Of a stretch of 39,471 nucleotides of DNA, positions 15,674-25,041 are shown piece after piece; the first letter of the stretch is position 1, and each line of letters begins with the position of its first letter. The stretch spans positions 1-39,471 of the forward strand of contig JAFEGX010000004.1 of the NCBI GenBank assembly GCA_018239675.1. Direction: 5' to 3'. The translations under genes and the position numbers were made by a program. The notes under the pieces are model-generated. The model made no database searches and had not been told where the DNA came from. It was given only the letters and a program-made list of their open reading frames with translations. The DNA comes from Verrucomicrobiota bacterium (GTDB lineage Bacteria; Verrucomicrobiota; Verrucomicrobiia; Opitutales; Opitutaceae).

Positions 15674-16474
15674 ATGAATTCCCTCCTGCCTGAAATCGCC
15701 CGCTCCTTCGACACGCGCGCCGAGAATTATTCCCGGGGCGAGTGGCACCGCCGCTACGCCGAGCGGTTGGTGACGCTGGCCCGCGTCCGGCCGGGACAGC
15801 ATGTCCTCGATGTCGGCACCGGGACCGGTTTCGCGGCGCTCGCCGCGGCGCGGATTGTGGGCCCGGCCGGCCACGTGCTCGGGATCGACATCTCGCCCGG
15901 CATGCTGCGTCACGCCGCCGCGGCCGGCCGCGCCGCGGGGCTCGCCAATCTCGAGTTTCTCGAGGGCGATGCGGTGCACCTCGGGCCCGCGGTCGCCGCA
16001 AACTTTGACGTCGTGCTGTGCGCCTCGGCGCTTCTCTACATGCCGGCGGCCGAGGCGCTCCGTGAATGGCACCGGGTCCTGCGGCCCGGCGGCCGCATCG
16101 CGTTCTCCACGATGCAGGCCGGCTCGCCGCTCCCGGCCCAGCTCTTCCGCGACTGCGCGGCCGAGTTCGGGGTCACCCTGACCGATCCCAGCGAACCGCT
16201 CGGCTCCGTTGCCGCCTGCCGGCAGGCCCTGGAGGCGGCCGGATTCAATCTAGAGACGGTCGTCGCGGAGAACGTGGACTTCATGAGCGAGGACCTCGCC
16301 CTCGCCTGGGAGGCGAATTACCGCTCGCCGGCAAACATTGCCGTGCACCGCCTCGGACTTGAGGACCAGCGGGCCTTGGAAAAACTGTACCGCGAGGAAT
16401 TGGACCGCCTAGCTCGCGAAGAGCCTGTGCGCCTGAAGCAGGTTCACGCGCTCTACGCGCTCGGGCGGAAATAG
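15674..16474 (+). CDS. SAM-dependent class I methyltransferase
   Basis: A 266-residue methyltransferase of the UbiE/Methyltransf_11 type. SAM motif I is VLDVGTGTGFAALAAA at about residues 44-59. It is followed by LGIDISPGMLRHAA, the acidic LEFLEGDAVHL, and the LREWHRVLRPGGRIAFSTMQ segment common in this family. Substrate specificity is not visible; the N-terminal FDTRAENYSRGEWHRRY is a generic substrate-cap region. It begins 74 bp after the Ig-domain gene and is convergent with rhamnulokinase, with a long inverted repeat between them. Confidence 0.88.
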   Translation: MNSLLPEIARSFDTRAENYSRGEWHRRYAERLVTLARVRPGQHVLDVGTGTGFAALAAARIVGPAGHVLGIDISPGMLRHAAAAGRAAGLANLEFLEGDAVHLGPAVAANFDVVLCASALLYMPAAEALREWHRVLRPGGRIAFSTMQAGSPLPAQLFRDCAAEFGVTLTDPSEPLGSVAACRQALEAAGFNLETVVAENVDFMSEDLALAWEANYRSPANIAVHRLGLEDQRALEKLYREELDRLAREEPVRLKQVHALYALGRK

Positions 16475-16488
16475 GCCGGGAAAATCTG

Positions 16489-16622
16489 CACAGGAGCTAA
16501 CAGAGGAAACGGAGGGGCGAACCGGCGAACACCGCGGCTCCTCGCCGGTTTGATTCAGGCCCTTGACGGAAATAGGCACGGATCGGCGGCCTGCCACTCC
16601 GTTCCGTCCGTTAGCTCCTGTG
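16489..16622. repeat. Nested inverted repeat between convergent genes
   Basis: The outer arms begin CACAGGAGCTAAC (16489-16501) and end GTTAGCTCCTGTG (16610-16622), and stay complementary inward for 26 bases with three mismatches. Inside lies a second perfect pair, AACCGGCGA (16520-16528) and TCGCCGGTT (16542-16550). The whole 134-bp unit fills the gap between the methyltransferase and rhamnulokinase stops, where it could act as a bidirectional terminator. Confidence 0.75.
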
Positions 16623-16642
16623 AAAAAGCTCTCCTCGCGCTC

Positions 16643-18070
16643 TCAGTCGCGCGGTCGGTAGGTCTTCTGCTGCAGCCCCTCGCCGAGATGCCGGCGGAAG
16701 GTGGCGAGGTCCTTGACCGCGCGCAGCGCGACCAGCTGGCTCGCGATGTTGCCAACGGCGGTGCCCTCGAGATTGAACGACACGACCGGGACGCCGGCGG
16801 CGTTGGCGGTGGCCTGGCAGAGAAGCCGGTTCTTGGAGCCGCCGCCGACCATGAGGATGCGGCGGAATTTCCGGCCGGTCATCTGCTCGAAGTTGGCGGC
16901 CGCCGTGGCGTGGCCGCGTCCGAGCGAGTCGCAGATCAGGCGGGTGTAGCCGGCGAGGTGCTTCGGCGTGGCGGCCCGGTTCCGCTTGAGCTGCGCGTCA
17001 ATCGCGGCGCGCATCGACTTCGGGGCGGTGAAGGCCGGGTCCGACGGGTCCAGCAGCCGCGCGGGCGCCGGCAGCTTCTCCGCCGCCGTGATCAGCGCGT
17101 CCCAGTCGCGCGGTGTCTGCGGGCGCTCGCGGAAGTCGGCCATCGTCTGCTCGAGCAGGAACAGCCCGACGACGTTCGTGAGCGGGCGGTAGGCCCCGAG
17201 GCCGGTGCGCTCGTTCGCCACCTTCGCCGCCAGCGCCGGCGCGCCGAGGAGCGGCGTCGGATTCTCGAAGCCGACCAGCGACCATGTGCCCGAACTGAGG
17301 AACAGGTCCCCGCCTTCCGGCGCCGCCGGCATGGCGTCGTACGCGCAGGCCGTGTCGTGGCCGGGCACCGCGATCACCTGCGTCGCGGCCAGCTCGACGA
17401 GGCCCGTGACCTTGCCCAGCTTCAGGCCGGCGCGCACCGGCGGACCGAACCAGCTCGGCGGGATCCGGAAGTGCTCCAGCGCCGTGCGCGACCAGTCAAA
17501 GCCGTGGACGTCGAGCAGCTGCGACGTGCTTGCCACGGTCAGCTCGTTCTCCATGCGGCCGCTCAGCAGGTAATTGAAGTAGTCGGGGAGGAAGAGGCAC
17601 CGCGTCGCGAGGTCGGTGACCGCCGGGCACCGGGCCACCGTCTCCGCGAGCTGGAGGCTCGTGTTGTAGAAGACATTCGGGATGCCGGTGGCGCCGTAGA
17701 TCCGCTCGACCCCGCGCTTCGCCAAGGCGGCGAGACCGGCCTGGGTGCGCGTGTCGCGGTACGCGTGGACGGGAAACACGAGACGCCCCGCGTCATTCAG
17801 CAGCACGTGATCGCACCCCCAGGTGTCGACCCCGACCGAAGCGAGCTTGGCGCCGCGCGGCAGCAGCGCGGCCGCCTTGCGCAGGCCGGTCTGCACTTCG
17901 TGCCACAGCGTGCCGATCTCCCAGTAGGTGTGGGTGCCGAGTTCCCGGTACGCATTCGGGAAACGGTGCGCCTCGGTCAGCGTAAGGCGGTGCTTGGCCC
18001 AGGTGCCCAGGATGACGCGGCCACTGGTGGCACCTAGATCGACGGCGGCGAGGTAGAGCGGGGAAGACAT
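16643..18070 (-). CDS. rhaB: Rhamnulokinase-like FGGY carbohydrate kinase
   Basis: A 475-residue FGGY kinase that reads closest to rhamnulokinase. Phosphate-binding segments are LAAVDLGATSGRVILG (N-terminus) and LSSGTWSLVGFE in the middle. Also visible are VGVDTWGCDHVLL, GATGIPNVFYNTSLQL, AVPGHDTACA and the late ILMVGGGSKNRLLCQ and VSFNLEGTAVGNIA. The family phosphorylates L-rhamnulose at O1, giving the substrate that the BMC aldolase would split. An open frame continues to 18214, but the ATG at 18070 starts the conserved domain. No rhamnose isomerase is encoded nearby. L-fuculose or another deoxyketose remains possible. Confidence 0.87.
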   Translation of the reverse strand: MSSPLYLAAVDLGATSGRVILGTWAKHRLTLTEAHRFPNAYRELGTHTYWEIGTLWHEVQTGLRKAAALLPRGAKLASVGVDTWGCDHVLLNDAGRLVFPVHAYRDTRTQAGLAALAKRGVERIYGATGIPNVFYNTSLQLAETVARCPAVTDLATRCLFLPDYFNYLLSGRMENELTVASTSQLLDVHGFDWSRTALEHFRIPPSWFGPPVRAGLKLGKVTGLVELAATQVIAVPGHDTACAYDAMPAAPEGGDLFLSSGTWSLVGFENPTPLLGAPALAAKVANERTGLGAYRPLTNVVGLFLLEQTMADFRERPQTPRDWDALITAAEKLPAPARLLDPSDPAFTAPKSMRAAIDAQLKRNRAATPKHLAGYTRLICDSLGRGHATAAANFEQMTGRKFRRILMVGGGSKNRLLCQATANAAGVPVVSFNLEGTAVGNIASQLVALRAVKDLATFRRHLGEGLQQKTYRPRD

Positions 18071-18423
18071 GGGAGGAAAAGGAGAAGCTGGAAAATCGGA
18101 AAATCGGAAAATCGGGAAATTGGGTTGCTGGGAAACTGGGAGGCTTGGGGGGCAGGACGGCGGAGGGGGTGGCCGTGGTTTTCCCCGATGATACTCCGTC
18201 ACGTCCCGTTGCACGCCAAATTTGGTGGCCGTCCAGAAAGTTCGGCAGACCTACCTTCTAGTCACGCTGGAGCATCCGGCGATACCTTCGATCCGAAGCA
18301 ACCGCCGGCGAACGGCCGCGATTGGAAATCCGAAATTGCCGACTCCGATCCGCGATCCGCGATTCGCAATCCGCAATGGAGAAAGGGTCTTGGTTTTGCG
18401 CTCCGCATGGCTAAACCCTCCCC
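18071..18423. promoter_or_regulatory. 353-bp divergent region between rhamnulokinase and OPT transporter genes
   Basis: This gap should hold both divergent promoters. Close to the kinase start the 8-mer GGAAAATC is repeated three times (18090-18113), followed by related GGGAAATT and GGGAAACT words. A perfect palindrome, CCAAATTTGG, lies at 18216-18225, flanked by CG and TG, and is a candidate operator. Near the transporter, 18307-18376 holds degenerate GATCCGCGATTCGCAATCC words resembling the patch at 6173-6203. I found no convincing -10/-35 pair and no open frame with gene-like content. Confidence 0.5.
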
Positions 18424-20715
18424 ATGCCATCTCCGTCCGCCCCGAAAGTGGAGCCCTACATCGCGCCGGAAACCGCGATCAGGGAATTCACCCTCCGTGC
18501 CGTGGTCACCGGCGCCGTCCTTGGCCTGATCTTCGGCGCCTCGTCCCTTTACCTCGTCCTGAAGGTCGGCCTTACCGTCAGCGCCTCGATCCCGGTCGCG
18601 GTCATCTCCCTCGCGATGTTCCGCGGCTGGTCCAAGCTCGGCGGCCGCGACGCGACCATTCTCGAGCACAACATCACCCAGACAGCCGGCTCGGCGGGCG
18701 AGTCGCTCGCGTTCGGCATCGGCGTGACGATGCCGGCCATCCTCATCCTCGGTTTCGACCTTGAGCTCACGCGCGTCATGCTCGTCGCCATGCTGGGCGG
18801 CATGCTCGGGATCCTGATGATGATCCCGCTGCGGCGCGCCCTGATCGTGAAGGAGCACGGCGTCCTCAAGTACCCCGAGGGCACCGCCTGTGCCGCCGTC
18901 CTGAAGGCCGGCGCCTCGGCCGAGTGCCGGGCGGTTGCGTCGCCCTCGGCCCAGGCCGAGATGCGCGCGGCCGAGGCGGCCGGACTGGGCCAGTCGCCCG
19001 GCGCAAAGGTCATCTTCACCGGCTTCGGACTCGGACTGCTCTACAAGACCCTCAACGTGGCGTTCAAGGGCTGGAAGGACGTCCCGGAGAAAGTGTTCGG
19101 CGCGCCCTTCAAGGCCGGGTCGATCAGCGCCGAGATCTCGCCCGAGTTGCTTGGCGTGGGCTACATCATCGGCCCGCGCATCGCCTCGATCATGTGCGCC
19201 GGCGGGGTGCTCAGCTACCTGCTCCTGATCCCGATGATCAAGTTCTTTGGCGATTCGATCCCGGGACCGCTGGCGCCCGGGACCGTGCCGATCGCGGAGA
19301 TGGGGCCGGGCCAGATCCGCGGGGCCTACATCCTGTACATCGGCGCGGGGGCGGTCGCGGCGGGCGGTCTCATCAGCCTGATCCAGTCGCTGCCGACGAT
19401 CTGGCACGGCCTGCGCGGCGGGCTCCATGACCTCGGCCTCGTGCGGGGCGAACTAAGCGGCGCCGGCCCGGTGGCTCGCACGGACCGCGATCTTTCCATG
19501 AAATTTGTCGGCATCGGCATCATTGCCCTGATCGCGATCGTCGTGCTCGCGCCCACGCTGCACATGAATCTCCTGGGTGCGCTGTTGATCGTGTTGTTCG
19601 GATTCCTCTTTGTGACGGTCTCCTCCCGGCTGACGGGCGAGATTGGCTCCTCGTCAAACCCGATCTCGGGCATGACAGTTGCGACCCTGCTCTTCACCTG
19701 CCTGATCTTCCTGCTCGTGGGCTGGACCGGCGGCACGTACTACGTGACGGCCCTCTCGGTCGGCGCGATCGTGTGCATCGCGGCCTCGAACGGCGGTTCC
19801 ACCTCGCAGGACCTGAAGACCGGCCACCTGCTCGGCGCGACGCCCCGCTACCAGCAGATCGCGATCATGGTGGGCTCGATGCTCTCGGCGCTGCTGCTCG
19901 GGCCGATCCTCCTCAAGCTGAACGACGTCGCGACCGTGTACGTGCCGGCCGCGCAGGTGGCGCCGGCGGGCCTGCACGCGGACGTGAAGACCCTGGCTGC
20001 GACCGAGACGCTGCGCGGCCCGCAGGCGCGCGACGACCACCACACGTACCACGTCTGGCAGAAGACCGACGATGCCGGCGGCCCGGCGGGACGCTACTTG
20101 GTCGACGACGCGGGCCGGGCGGTCTGGCTCGTCGACCCGGGCATCAACGGCGCGTTCAACACGCGGCCCGACGGCACCACGGTGCGAAAATTCGACGCAC
20201 CGAAGGCGACCCTGATGTCCTACATCATCAAGGGCATTCTTGACCGGAAACTGCCCTGGGCGCTGGTGCTGCTCGGGGTGATGATTGCGGTGACGCTCCA
20301 GCTGTCGTTCATCCCGGCGCTCGCCTTTGCGGTGGGCGTCTACCTGCCGCTCTCGTCGTCGTCGCCCATCTTCATCGGCGGCTTCATCCGGTGGCTCGTC
20401 GACCGGCGCATGCGCCGGCAGGACTCTCACGCGCATCTTTCGGAGGAGGAGTTCGCGGCGGAGAGCGACAAGAGCTCCGGCGTGCTGCTCGCCTCGGGCT
20501 ACATCGCGGGCGGCGCGATCGCCGGCATCCTCATCGCCTTCCTCGCGGGCGCCCTGGACCGGTTCGACGCGGCGCTCTTCGCGTGGTCATCGGCGCACAA
20601 TCCCTTCTTTGACGGCCCGTACTCCGACGCGCTCTCGATGATCCCGTTCCTGGTCATCTGCGTGATGCTCTACCTGGTCGGCCGCGAAAAGTGGCTCGTT
20701 CCGCGGAAACGGTAG
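18424..20715 (+). CDS. OPT-family oligopeptide transporter
   Basis: A 763-residue inner-membrane protein of the OPT (oligopeptide/YSL) family with many hydrophobic segments across residues about 25-510 and 598-757. Family motifs are [46 protein letters not shown] and [19 protein letters not shown] hydrophilic stretch at about residues 510-597 ([14 protein letters not shown] ... [19 protein letters not shown]) interrupts the membrane domain, probably as an extracytoplasmic loop. Bacterial members take up small peptides, probably with protons; metal-chelate transport is a less likely alternative. It ends in a likely intrinsic terminator. Confidence 0.93.
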   Translation: MPSPSAPKVEPYIAPETAIREFTLRAVVTGAVLGLIFGASSLYLVLKVGLTVSASIPVAVISLAMFRGWSKLGGRDATILEHNITQTAGSAGESLAFGIGVTMPAILILGFDLELTRVMLVAMLGGMLGILMMIPLRRALIVKEHGVLKYPEGTACAAVLKAGASAECRAVASPSAQAEMRAAEAAGLGQSPGAKVIFTGFGLGLLYKTLNVAFKGWKDVPEKVFGAPFKAGSISAEISPELLGVGYIIGPRIASIMCAGGVLSYLLLIPMIKFFGDSIPGPLAPGTVPIAEMGPGQIRGAYILYIGAGAVAAGGLISLIQSLPTIWHGLRGGLHDLGLVRGELSGAGPVARTDRDLSMKFVGIGIIALIAIVVLAPTLHMNLLGALLIVLFGFLFVTVSSRLTGEIGSSSNPISGMTVATLLFTCLIFLLVGWTGGTYYVTALSVGAIVCIAASNGGSTSQDLKTGHLLGATPRYQQIAIMVGSMLSALLLGPILLKLNDVATVYVPAAQVAPAGLHADVKTLAATETLRGPQARDDHHTYHVWQKTDDAGGPAGRYLVDDAGRAVWLVDPGINGAFNTRPDGTTVRKFDAPKATLMSYIIKGILDRKLPWALVLLGVMIAVTLQLSFIPALAFAVGVYLPLSSSSPIFIGGFIRWLVDRRMRRQDSHAHLSEEEFAAESDKSSGVLLASGYIAGGAIAGILIAFLAGALDRFDAALFAWSSAHNPFFDGPYSDALSMIPFLVICVMLYLVGREKWLVPRKR

Positions 20716-20735
20716 GCGCGACGACCGTTTTTATT
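20707..20735 (+). terminator. Likely Rho-independent terminator of the OPT gene
   Basis: AAACGGT (20707-20713) and ACCGTTT (20724-20730) pair perfectly around a 10-base loop, and the 3' arm runs into TTTTT then ATTA. The 5' arm overlaps the OPT stop codon. Confidence 0.65.
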
Positions 20736-20738
20736 AGT

Positions 20739-20903
20739 CACCAAGCACACGAAGGTCACGAAGGCCAAACCTCGATCTTCGCGGCCATGGCGGCCTTTGC
20801 GGTTAACCATAGTTGAGCCCGATCCATTTCACCGCCAAGCACGCCAAGCTCGCGAAGGCTGGATGCGCTTGGGCTTAGTGCCCTTCGTGCGCTTCGTGGT
20901 GAA
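20739..20903. repeat. Four-block hairpin repeat element, copy 1
   Basis: Outer blocks are CACCAAGCACACGAAGGTCA (20739 on) and, at the far end, a GTGCCCTTCGTGCGCTTCGTG-like block ending in GGTGAA at 20903. The inner blocks are a GCGGCC/TTTGCGGTTAA word (about 20779-20806) and its approximate complement ACCGCCAAGCACGCCAAG (about 20831-20848). The element lies between the convergent OPT and cupin genes and belongs to the same family as the copies near 30.85 and 34.73 kb. Confidence 0.75.
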
Positions 20904-20911
20904 CCAGCCGC

Positions 20912-21385
20912 CTATTCCTCGCCCTCGTAATAGTTGGTCTCGGTCATCCGGAAGTTTTTCCGATAGGGCCGCAGACCCCATTTCCCGGAGTCGGGGTAGC
21001 GGAAGATGTCGACCGGGGGATTGTCGGCGATGATGTAGAAGACCAGGTCGCGCCGGCCGGTGTTGGTGATCTGGTGGGCCCGGCCGGGCGGGTGGATGAA
21101 GACGTCGCCGGCCTTCACGGGATACCGGCGCCCGTTGGCTCGGACGGTGCCCGACCCGGAGAGGATGATGAACATCTCCCACTGCGTGGTGTGGCTGTGG
21201 TACGGGCACGGGGTCTTGCCGGGCGGCACGCGGTTCAGCTCGAGGTTGAACGGGTGTCCGTCCTTCGGCCAGGCGTTCACCTTGTCACCGAGCAGCTCCG
21301 AGAGCTGTTTCCACGCGGCGACATACTTGCCGCGCGGCGAGCGGGAGCGGGTCCATTTCACCTTCGCTTGGTTGATGATCTTCAT
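20912..21385 (-). CDS. Single-domain cupin protein
   Basis: A 157-residue cupin_2 protein. Cupin motif 1 is PYHSHTTQWEMFIILSGSG, and motif 2 is GDVFIHPPGRAHQITNTG. Together they supply the His, Glu and His ligands of a metal site within one beta-barrel, at about residues 60-120. It could be a small sugar-binding or isomerase-like enzyme, or a sensor; the sequence does not decide. It follows the GH38 gene by 28 bp on the same strand, suggesting co-transcription. It ends at the hairpin repeat shared with the OPT gene. Confidence 0.87.
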   Translation of the reverse strand: MKIINQAKVKWTRSRSPRGKYVAAWKQLSELLGDKVNAWPKDGHPFNLELNRVPPGKTPCPYHSHTTQWEMFIILSGSGTVRANGRRYPVKAGDVFIHPPGRAHQITNTGRRDLVFYIIADNPPVDIFRYPDSGKWGLRPYRKNFRMTETNYYEGEE

Positions 21386-21413
21386 GGGGCGGGGGAGGCC
21401 GTCGCTACCTAAG

Positions 21414-23891
21414 TCAGGCCTTGGCTTTCGGCAACTCGGTGAGGAGGACGGGCGTGACGCGGCCGCGGTGCACGCGGTACGTCGCGATCGCGTGAGCCGG
21501 GAGGCGCGGCAGCGCGTACCGGTTGCAGGCGAGCGTCAGGCGCGGCGCGATGGCGCGGCCGGCGGTCTCCTGGACCCGCACGATCAGGCCGGCGCCGTCC
21601 TCGGCCGGCTTCAGCGCGAGCAGTCGGACCGAGGTGGGCGTCAGTTCCACCAGGCTGCCGGACCGGCCCAGCTTTCCCGGGTGCGGCGGGACCGCCAGGC
21701 TGTGCGCCGGCTGCTCCAGCTCGCGCGCCAGCTGCGGCAACCGGTCGCCGTTGGTGGTGAGGAGGAACTTGAATCGATATTCGCCCCGGTCGGTCACGGG
21801 CAGCCACTCAGGCGTGGCCGCGGTGTCGCGCGCGTCAAAGCAGTAGCGCGACGAACGCACCACCGAGGCGCGGAAGGTGCCGTCCGAGCTGTCGAAGCCG
21901 TACAGCGCGTCGCTGGCGAGGCCCAGCGTGCGCGGGCCCCGCTTGATCCGGACCCAGCGGCCGCCGGGCACCTCGCCCGCCGGGCCGCGGCTGACCACGC
22001 CGCCCGGAACCTCGAACTCGGCCTGGTCGCCGGCCCCGGGAAAGACGAGCTTCAGGCGGGCGCGCGTCTCGTTCCACATCAGCCGCGCCTCGACGTCGAT
22101 CGCGTCGCGGCCCTCGGACAGGCGGAACCAGAGGTCGAGCGACGACGCGCCGCCGGCCAGGCGGACCCAGAGTCCGGCGCGCAGCGGCCCGTGTTCCACC
22201 ACCTCGACGCCGGTGACCTTCCAGGCCTGGCGCACGGTGAGGAGATGGAGCCCGTCGGGCTCGTCGTAGAGCGCGCCCCACGAGCCGAACGCGTCGTCGA
22301 CGGTGACGGCTCCGAGGCCGGCCGGGCCCAGCAGCCGGCGGGCGCCGTGAAACAGGGCGACGCCGGATCCGCCGCGCCGCGCCTGCACCCGGTAGTGGCC
22401 GTTGGCGATCGTGTTCGCCCGCGGCGAGCCCGTGCGGGAGCGAATGGCGGGCGCCTTTGCGCCCTCGACCCATCCGACCGTGAAGGTGCCCCAGCCGAGC
22501 GCCGGAAGGCGGACGTCGGCCAGCACCCGGACGCGCCACGGGATGGTGGTGAGGAACGTGTGCTCGGTCTTGATGCGCTGGTAAGGCAGGGCGCGGCCGT
22601 CGGGTCCGCGCACCTCGAGCGGCACGGCCTCCGGGCGGTTCTGGTACGGGAACACCGGACGGTAATCGAGGCAGACTTCGAGCTCGAGCGGGCCCGCGTA
22701 GGCGTGCGGGAGCGGATTCCACACGAGCAGCGACACGGCGGTCGGATGGTCCGCCGGCGCGGCCGGAACCGTGGTGTCGACGCGGCGCGCGAGCGCGTTC
22801 AACGCGTCGAACTCCGTGCTCCGGGCCGTGTGCAGCAGGCCGCGGGCCCAGTCAACCTGCTCGTCCAGCGCGCGCTCGATGCTCGTGCCCGGCAGGATGT
22901 CGTGGAACGAATTGAACATGAGTCCGCGCCAGGCGGTGCCAAGGTTCGGCGGCGGCGCGGCGGTCGCCAGCGCGGCCGCCGTCGCCGTGGTTTCCGCGCG
23001 GCTCAGCGCCGCCTCGGCGTGGCGGAACGCGGACTTGAGCCGGGCCGCGGACACATAACAGCCGCGCTGGCAGTAGCCGAGTTCCCCGCGATGGACGAAG
23101 GGCGCGGCCTCGGGCCGGGTGGCGATCTCGTGCTCGAGCGCCGCGAAGAAGCGGTGCAGGCCCGAGTGCTCGACCTTCACCTCCGGGTGAGCCGCCGCCC
23201 AGGCCTGGATGTCACGCACGAGCCGGCGGGTGGGGCCGCCGCCGTGGTTGCCGAGGCCGTAAAAGACCGCGATGTTCTGGTATGGCTGCTTCGGCGCGGC
23301 CTGGAGAAAGCCGTCGAGCCGGTTCGGCACCTCGCCGCGCTCGCAGCCATACCACCCGGAAATGGGCCGGTAGCCAAGCACCCGGGAACCGCCCGGGCTT
23401 TCCCACCAGAAGGCGGGTCCCGGCAGCGGCCGCTGGCCGGGATCGGGCCGGAAGAACGAGAACGAGCGAAAGCCGGCGTTGGCCAGCAGCTCGGGCAGGC
23501 CGGCACTGTGACCGAACGAGTCCGCCGCCCAGGCCGCCGTCGCCGGCCGGCCGAAATGCCGGGCGAAGAACCGCTGCCCATGCAGGTAGATGCGGGCAAA
23601 CGTTTCCGCGGCCGGGAGGTTGGTGTCGGGCTGCAGGTACGCGCCGCCGATCGGATCCCACCGGCCCGAGCGCACGTGCCGCTGGATACGCGCGAATGTC
23701 TCCGGCTCCTCGCGGGCGATGTGCTCGTACAGCACGGTTTCACCCCGGACGTACGTGAGCTCCGGCAGCTCGTCCATCAGCGCGAGCATCGTGCGGACCG
23801 TGATGAGACCCTCGTTCAGCCCCTCGCGCCAGTCCCACTGCCAGACCGGATCAAGATGCGAGTTGGCGATCAGGTGAAAAGTGTAGTTCAT
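21414..23891 (-). CDS. GH38-family alpha-mannosidase-like glycoside hydrolase
   Basis: An 825-residue glycoside hydrolase family 38 protein. The N-terminal zinc motif is NSHLDPVWQWDW (H12, D14) and the nucleophile block is AWAADSFGHSAGLPELLANAGF (D124). A helical middle domain contains the conserved NSFHDILPGTSIERALDEQ segment, followed by the C-terminal beta-sandwich domains. No signal peptide is seen, so it probably acts in the cytoplasm on imported oligosaccharides. GH38 enzymes usually cleave alpha-mannosides. It is probably in an operon with the cupin gene and perhaps with the FAH-family gene upstream (179-bp gap with no feature beyond GGAGATGGG-type repeated words). Confidence 0.9.
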   Translation of the reverse strand: MNYTFHLIANSHLDPVWQWDWREGLNEGLITVRTMLALMDELPELTYVRGETVLYEHIAREEPETFARIQRHVRSGRWDPIGGAYLQPDTNLPAAETFARIYLHGQRFFARHFGRPATAAWAADSFGHSAGLPELLANAGFRSFSFFRPDPGQRPLPGPAFWWESPGGSRVLGYRPISGWYGCERGEVPNRLDGFLQAAPKQPYQNIAVFYGLGNHGGGPTRRLVRDIQAWAAAHPEVKVEHSGLHRFFAALEHEIATRPEAAPFVHRGELGYCQRGCYVSAARLKSAFRHAEAALSRAETTATAAALATAAPPPNLGTAWRGLMFNSFHDILPGTSIERALDEQVDWARGLLHTARSTEFDALNALARRVDTTVPAAPADHPTAVSLLVWNPLPHAYAGPLELEVCLDYRPVFPYQNRPEAVPLEVRGPDGRALPYQRIKTEHTFLTTIPWRVRVLADVRLPALGWGTFTVGWVEGAKAPAIRSRTGSPRANTIANGHYRVQARRGGSGVALFHGARRLLGPAGLGAVTVDDAFGSWGALYDEPDGLHLLTVRQAWKVTGVEVVEHGPLRAGLWVRLAGGASSLDLWFRLSEGRDAIDVEARLMWNETRARLKLVFPGAGDQAEFEVPGGVVSRGPAGEVPGGRWVRIKRGPRTLGLASDALYGFDSSDGTFRASVVRSSRYCFDARDTAATPEWLPVTDRGEYRFKFLLTTNGDRLPQLARELEQPAHSLAVPPHPGKLGRSGSLVELTPTSVRLLALKPAEDGAGLIVRVQETAGRAIAPRLTLACNRYALPRLPAHAIATYRVHRGRVTPVLLTELPKAKA

Positions 23892-24070
23892 GTTTCGGCG
23901 CGGAGGAATTCTAGGAGACTGGAGATGGGAACCCGGCGATGGAAAACGGAAGGACAGCTGCGGGGAGACGGAAGATCGAATGCCGGGCGATGGGAGATCA
24001 GAACCAAACGGACATTACCCCGCTGGTTTTTGGCCCCAGTCGTCATTCGTCAGTCGTAAATCGTAAATCC

Positions 24071-24874
24071 CTACACCGTCTCGTTGACGACGGGATTGGT
24101 CAGGGTCCCGATGCGTTCGATCTCGATACTGATCGTGTCGCCGGGCCGGAGAAACACCGGGGGCCGGCGGGCGAAGCCGACGCCGTGCGGCGTGCCGGTG
24201 AGGATCACGGTGCCGGGCAGCAGCGTTTTGCTCGCGCTGAGAAACTCGATGAGTGTTGGCACGTCAAAGACCATGTCGTTCGTGTTCCAGTCCTGCAGCG
24301 CCGTGCCGTTGAGAATCGTTTTGATGCCGAGGGCGTTCGGGTTGGGGATCTCGTCCCGTGTCACCAGGACGGGACCGAGCGGGCAGAACGTGTCGAAGCT
24401 CTTTCCCTGGCAGAACTGCCCGCCGCCCCAGCGCTGCTGCCAGTCGCGGGCCGACACGTCGTTCGCGCAGGTGTAGCCCAGCACGTAGTCCAGCGCCTGG
24501 TCGCGGCCGACGTTCTTGCAGCGCCGGCCGATTACGACCGCGAGCTCGCACTCGTAGTCGACCTCGGTGCTGCGGAGCTTCTGGGGAATCTCGATCGGAT
24601 CGCCCGGATGCTGCACCGTGTTCAGGCTCTTCATGAAGAGCATCGGCCGCTCTGGCACGCCCTTGCCGCCCTCCTCGGCATGCTTCCGGTAGTTGAGGCC
24701 GATCGCGAGGATGCCGGTGGGCTGCAGCGGGGCCAGGAGCTTGCCGGTCCGCACGACTCGGTCGGTGACGCGAAACTCGCCGAGAATGTCACCCGCGATC
24801 TCCCGGGCGGAGCCGTCGGCCTGCAGCGCGGCGTGCGCCGGCCCCGACGGGGTGAGGTGGCGGATGATCTTCAT
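24071..24874 (-). CDS. Fumarylacetoacetate hydrolase (FAH) family protein
   Basis: A 267-residue FAH-family hydrolase. Typical segments are AIGLNYRKHAEE, metal-binding STEVDYECELAVVIG, GYTCANDVSARDWQ, GKSFDTFCPLGPVLV and VILTGTPHGVGF. Members include 2,4-diketo-3-deoxy-L-fuconate or -rhamnonate hydrolases, ureidoglycolate lyases and acylpyruvases. Given the deoxyhexose genes nearby, a role in the oxidative L-fucose or L-rhamnose route is reasonable. That is inference from context; no dehydrogenase or dehydratase of that route is in the window. Confidence 0.88.
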   Translation of the reverse strand: MKIIRHLTPSGPAHAALQADGSAREIAGDILGEFRVTDRVVRTGKLLAPLQPTGILAIGLNYRKHAEEGGKGVPERPMLFMKSLNTVQHPGDPIEIPQKLRSTEVDYECELAVVIGRRCKNVGRDQALDYVLGYTCANDVSARDWQQRWGGGQFCQGKSFDTFCPLGPVLVTRDEIPNPNALGIKTILNGTALQDWNTNDMVFDVPTLIEFLSASKTLLPGTVILTGTPHGVGFARRPPVFLRPGDTISIEIERIGTLTNPVVNETV

Positions 24875-24954
24875 GCGCGAACGGCCCCAGCAAGAGCCGC
24901 CGGCTTTCCGAGGGCAAGATTGCCGCGAATGAATAACCGCGCCGGAGGCCGGGT

Positions 24955-24983
24955 TGTCATCCTTCGCTGCGCTCAGGGTGACA
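24955..24983. repeat. Short hairpin repeat (TGTCATCC ... GGTGACA)
   Basis: TGTCATCC and GGTGACA arms enclose TTCGCTGCGCTCAG, giving an imperfect stem in the 167-bp gap between the FAH and AraC genes, both on the minus strand. It is placed downstream of AraC and upstream of FAH. I recall similar words as dispersed intergenic repeats in many bacterial genomes. Confidence 0.45.
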
Positions 24984-25041
24984 GGGGAGGAAGCGGGATC
25001 GCCCGTCTTGGCGGGAGTTGGGGCGCGCGAAATTGAGCATC

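Noticed and set aside
18090-18121. CRISPR-like short tandem repeats
   Set aside because: Three adjoining 8-mers with no spacers; this is a simple tandem repeat.
21060-24059. 999-codon open frame antisense to GH38 and cupin genes
   Set aside because: Low-complexity RAG-rich translation with no domain; the opposite strand has clear enzyme motifs over the same range.
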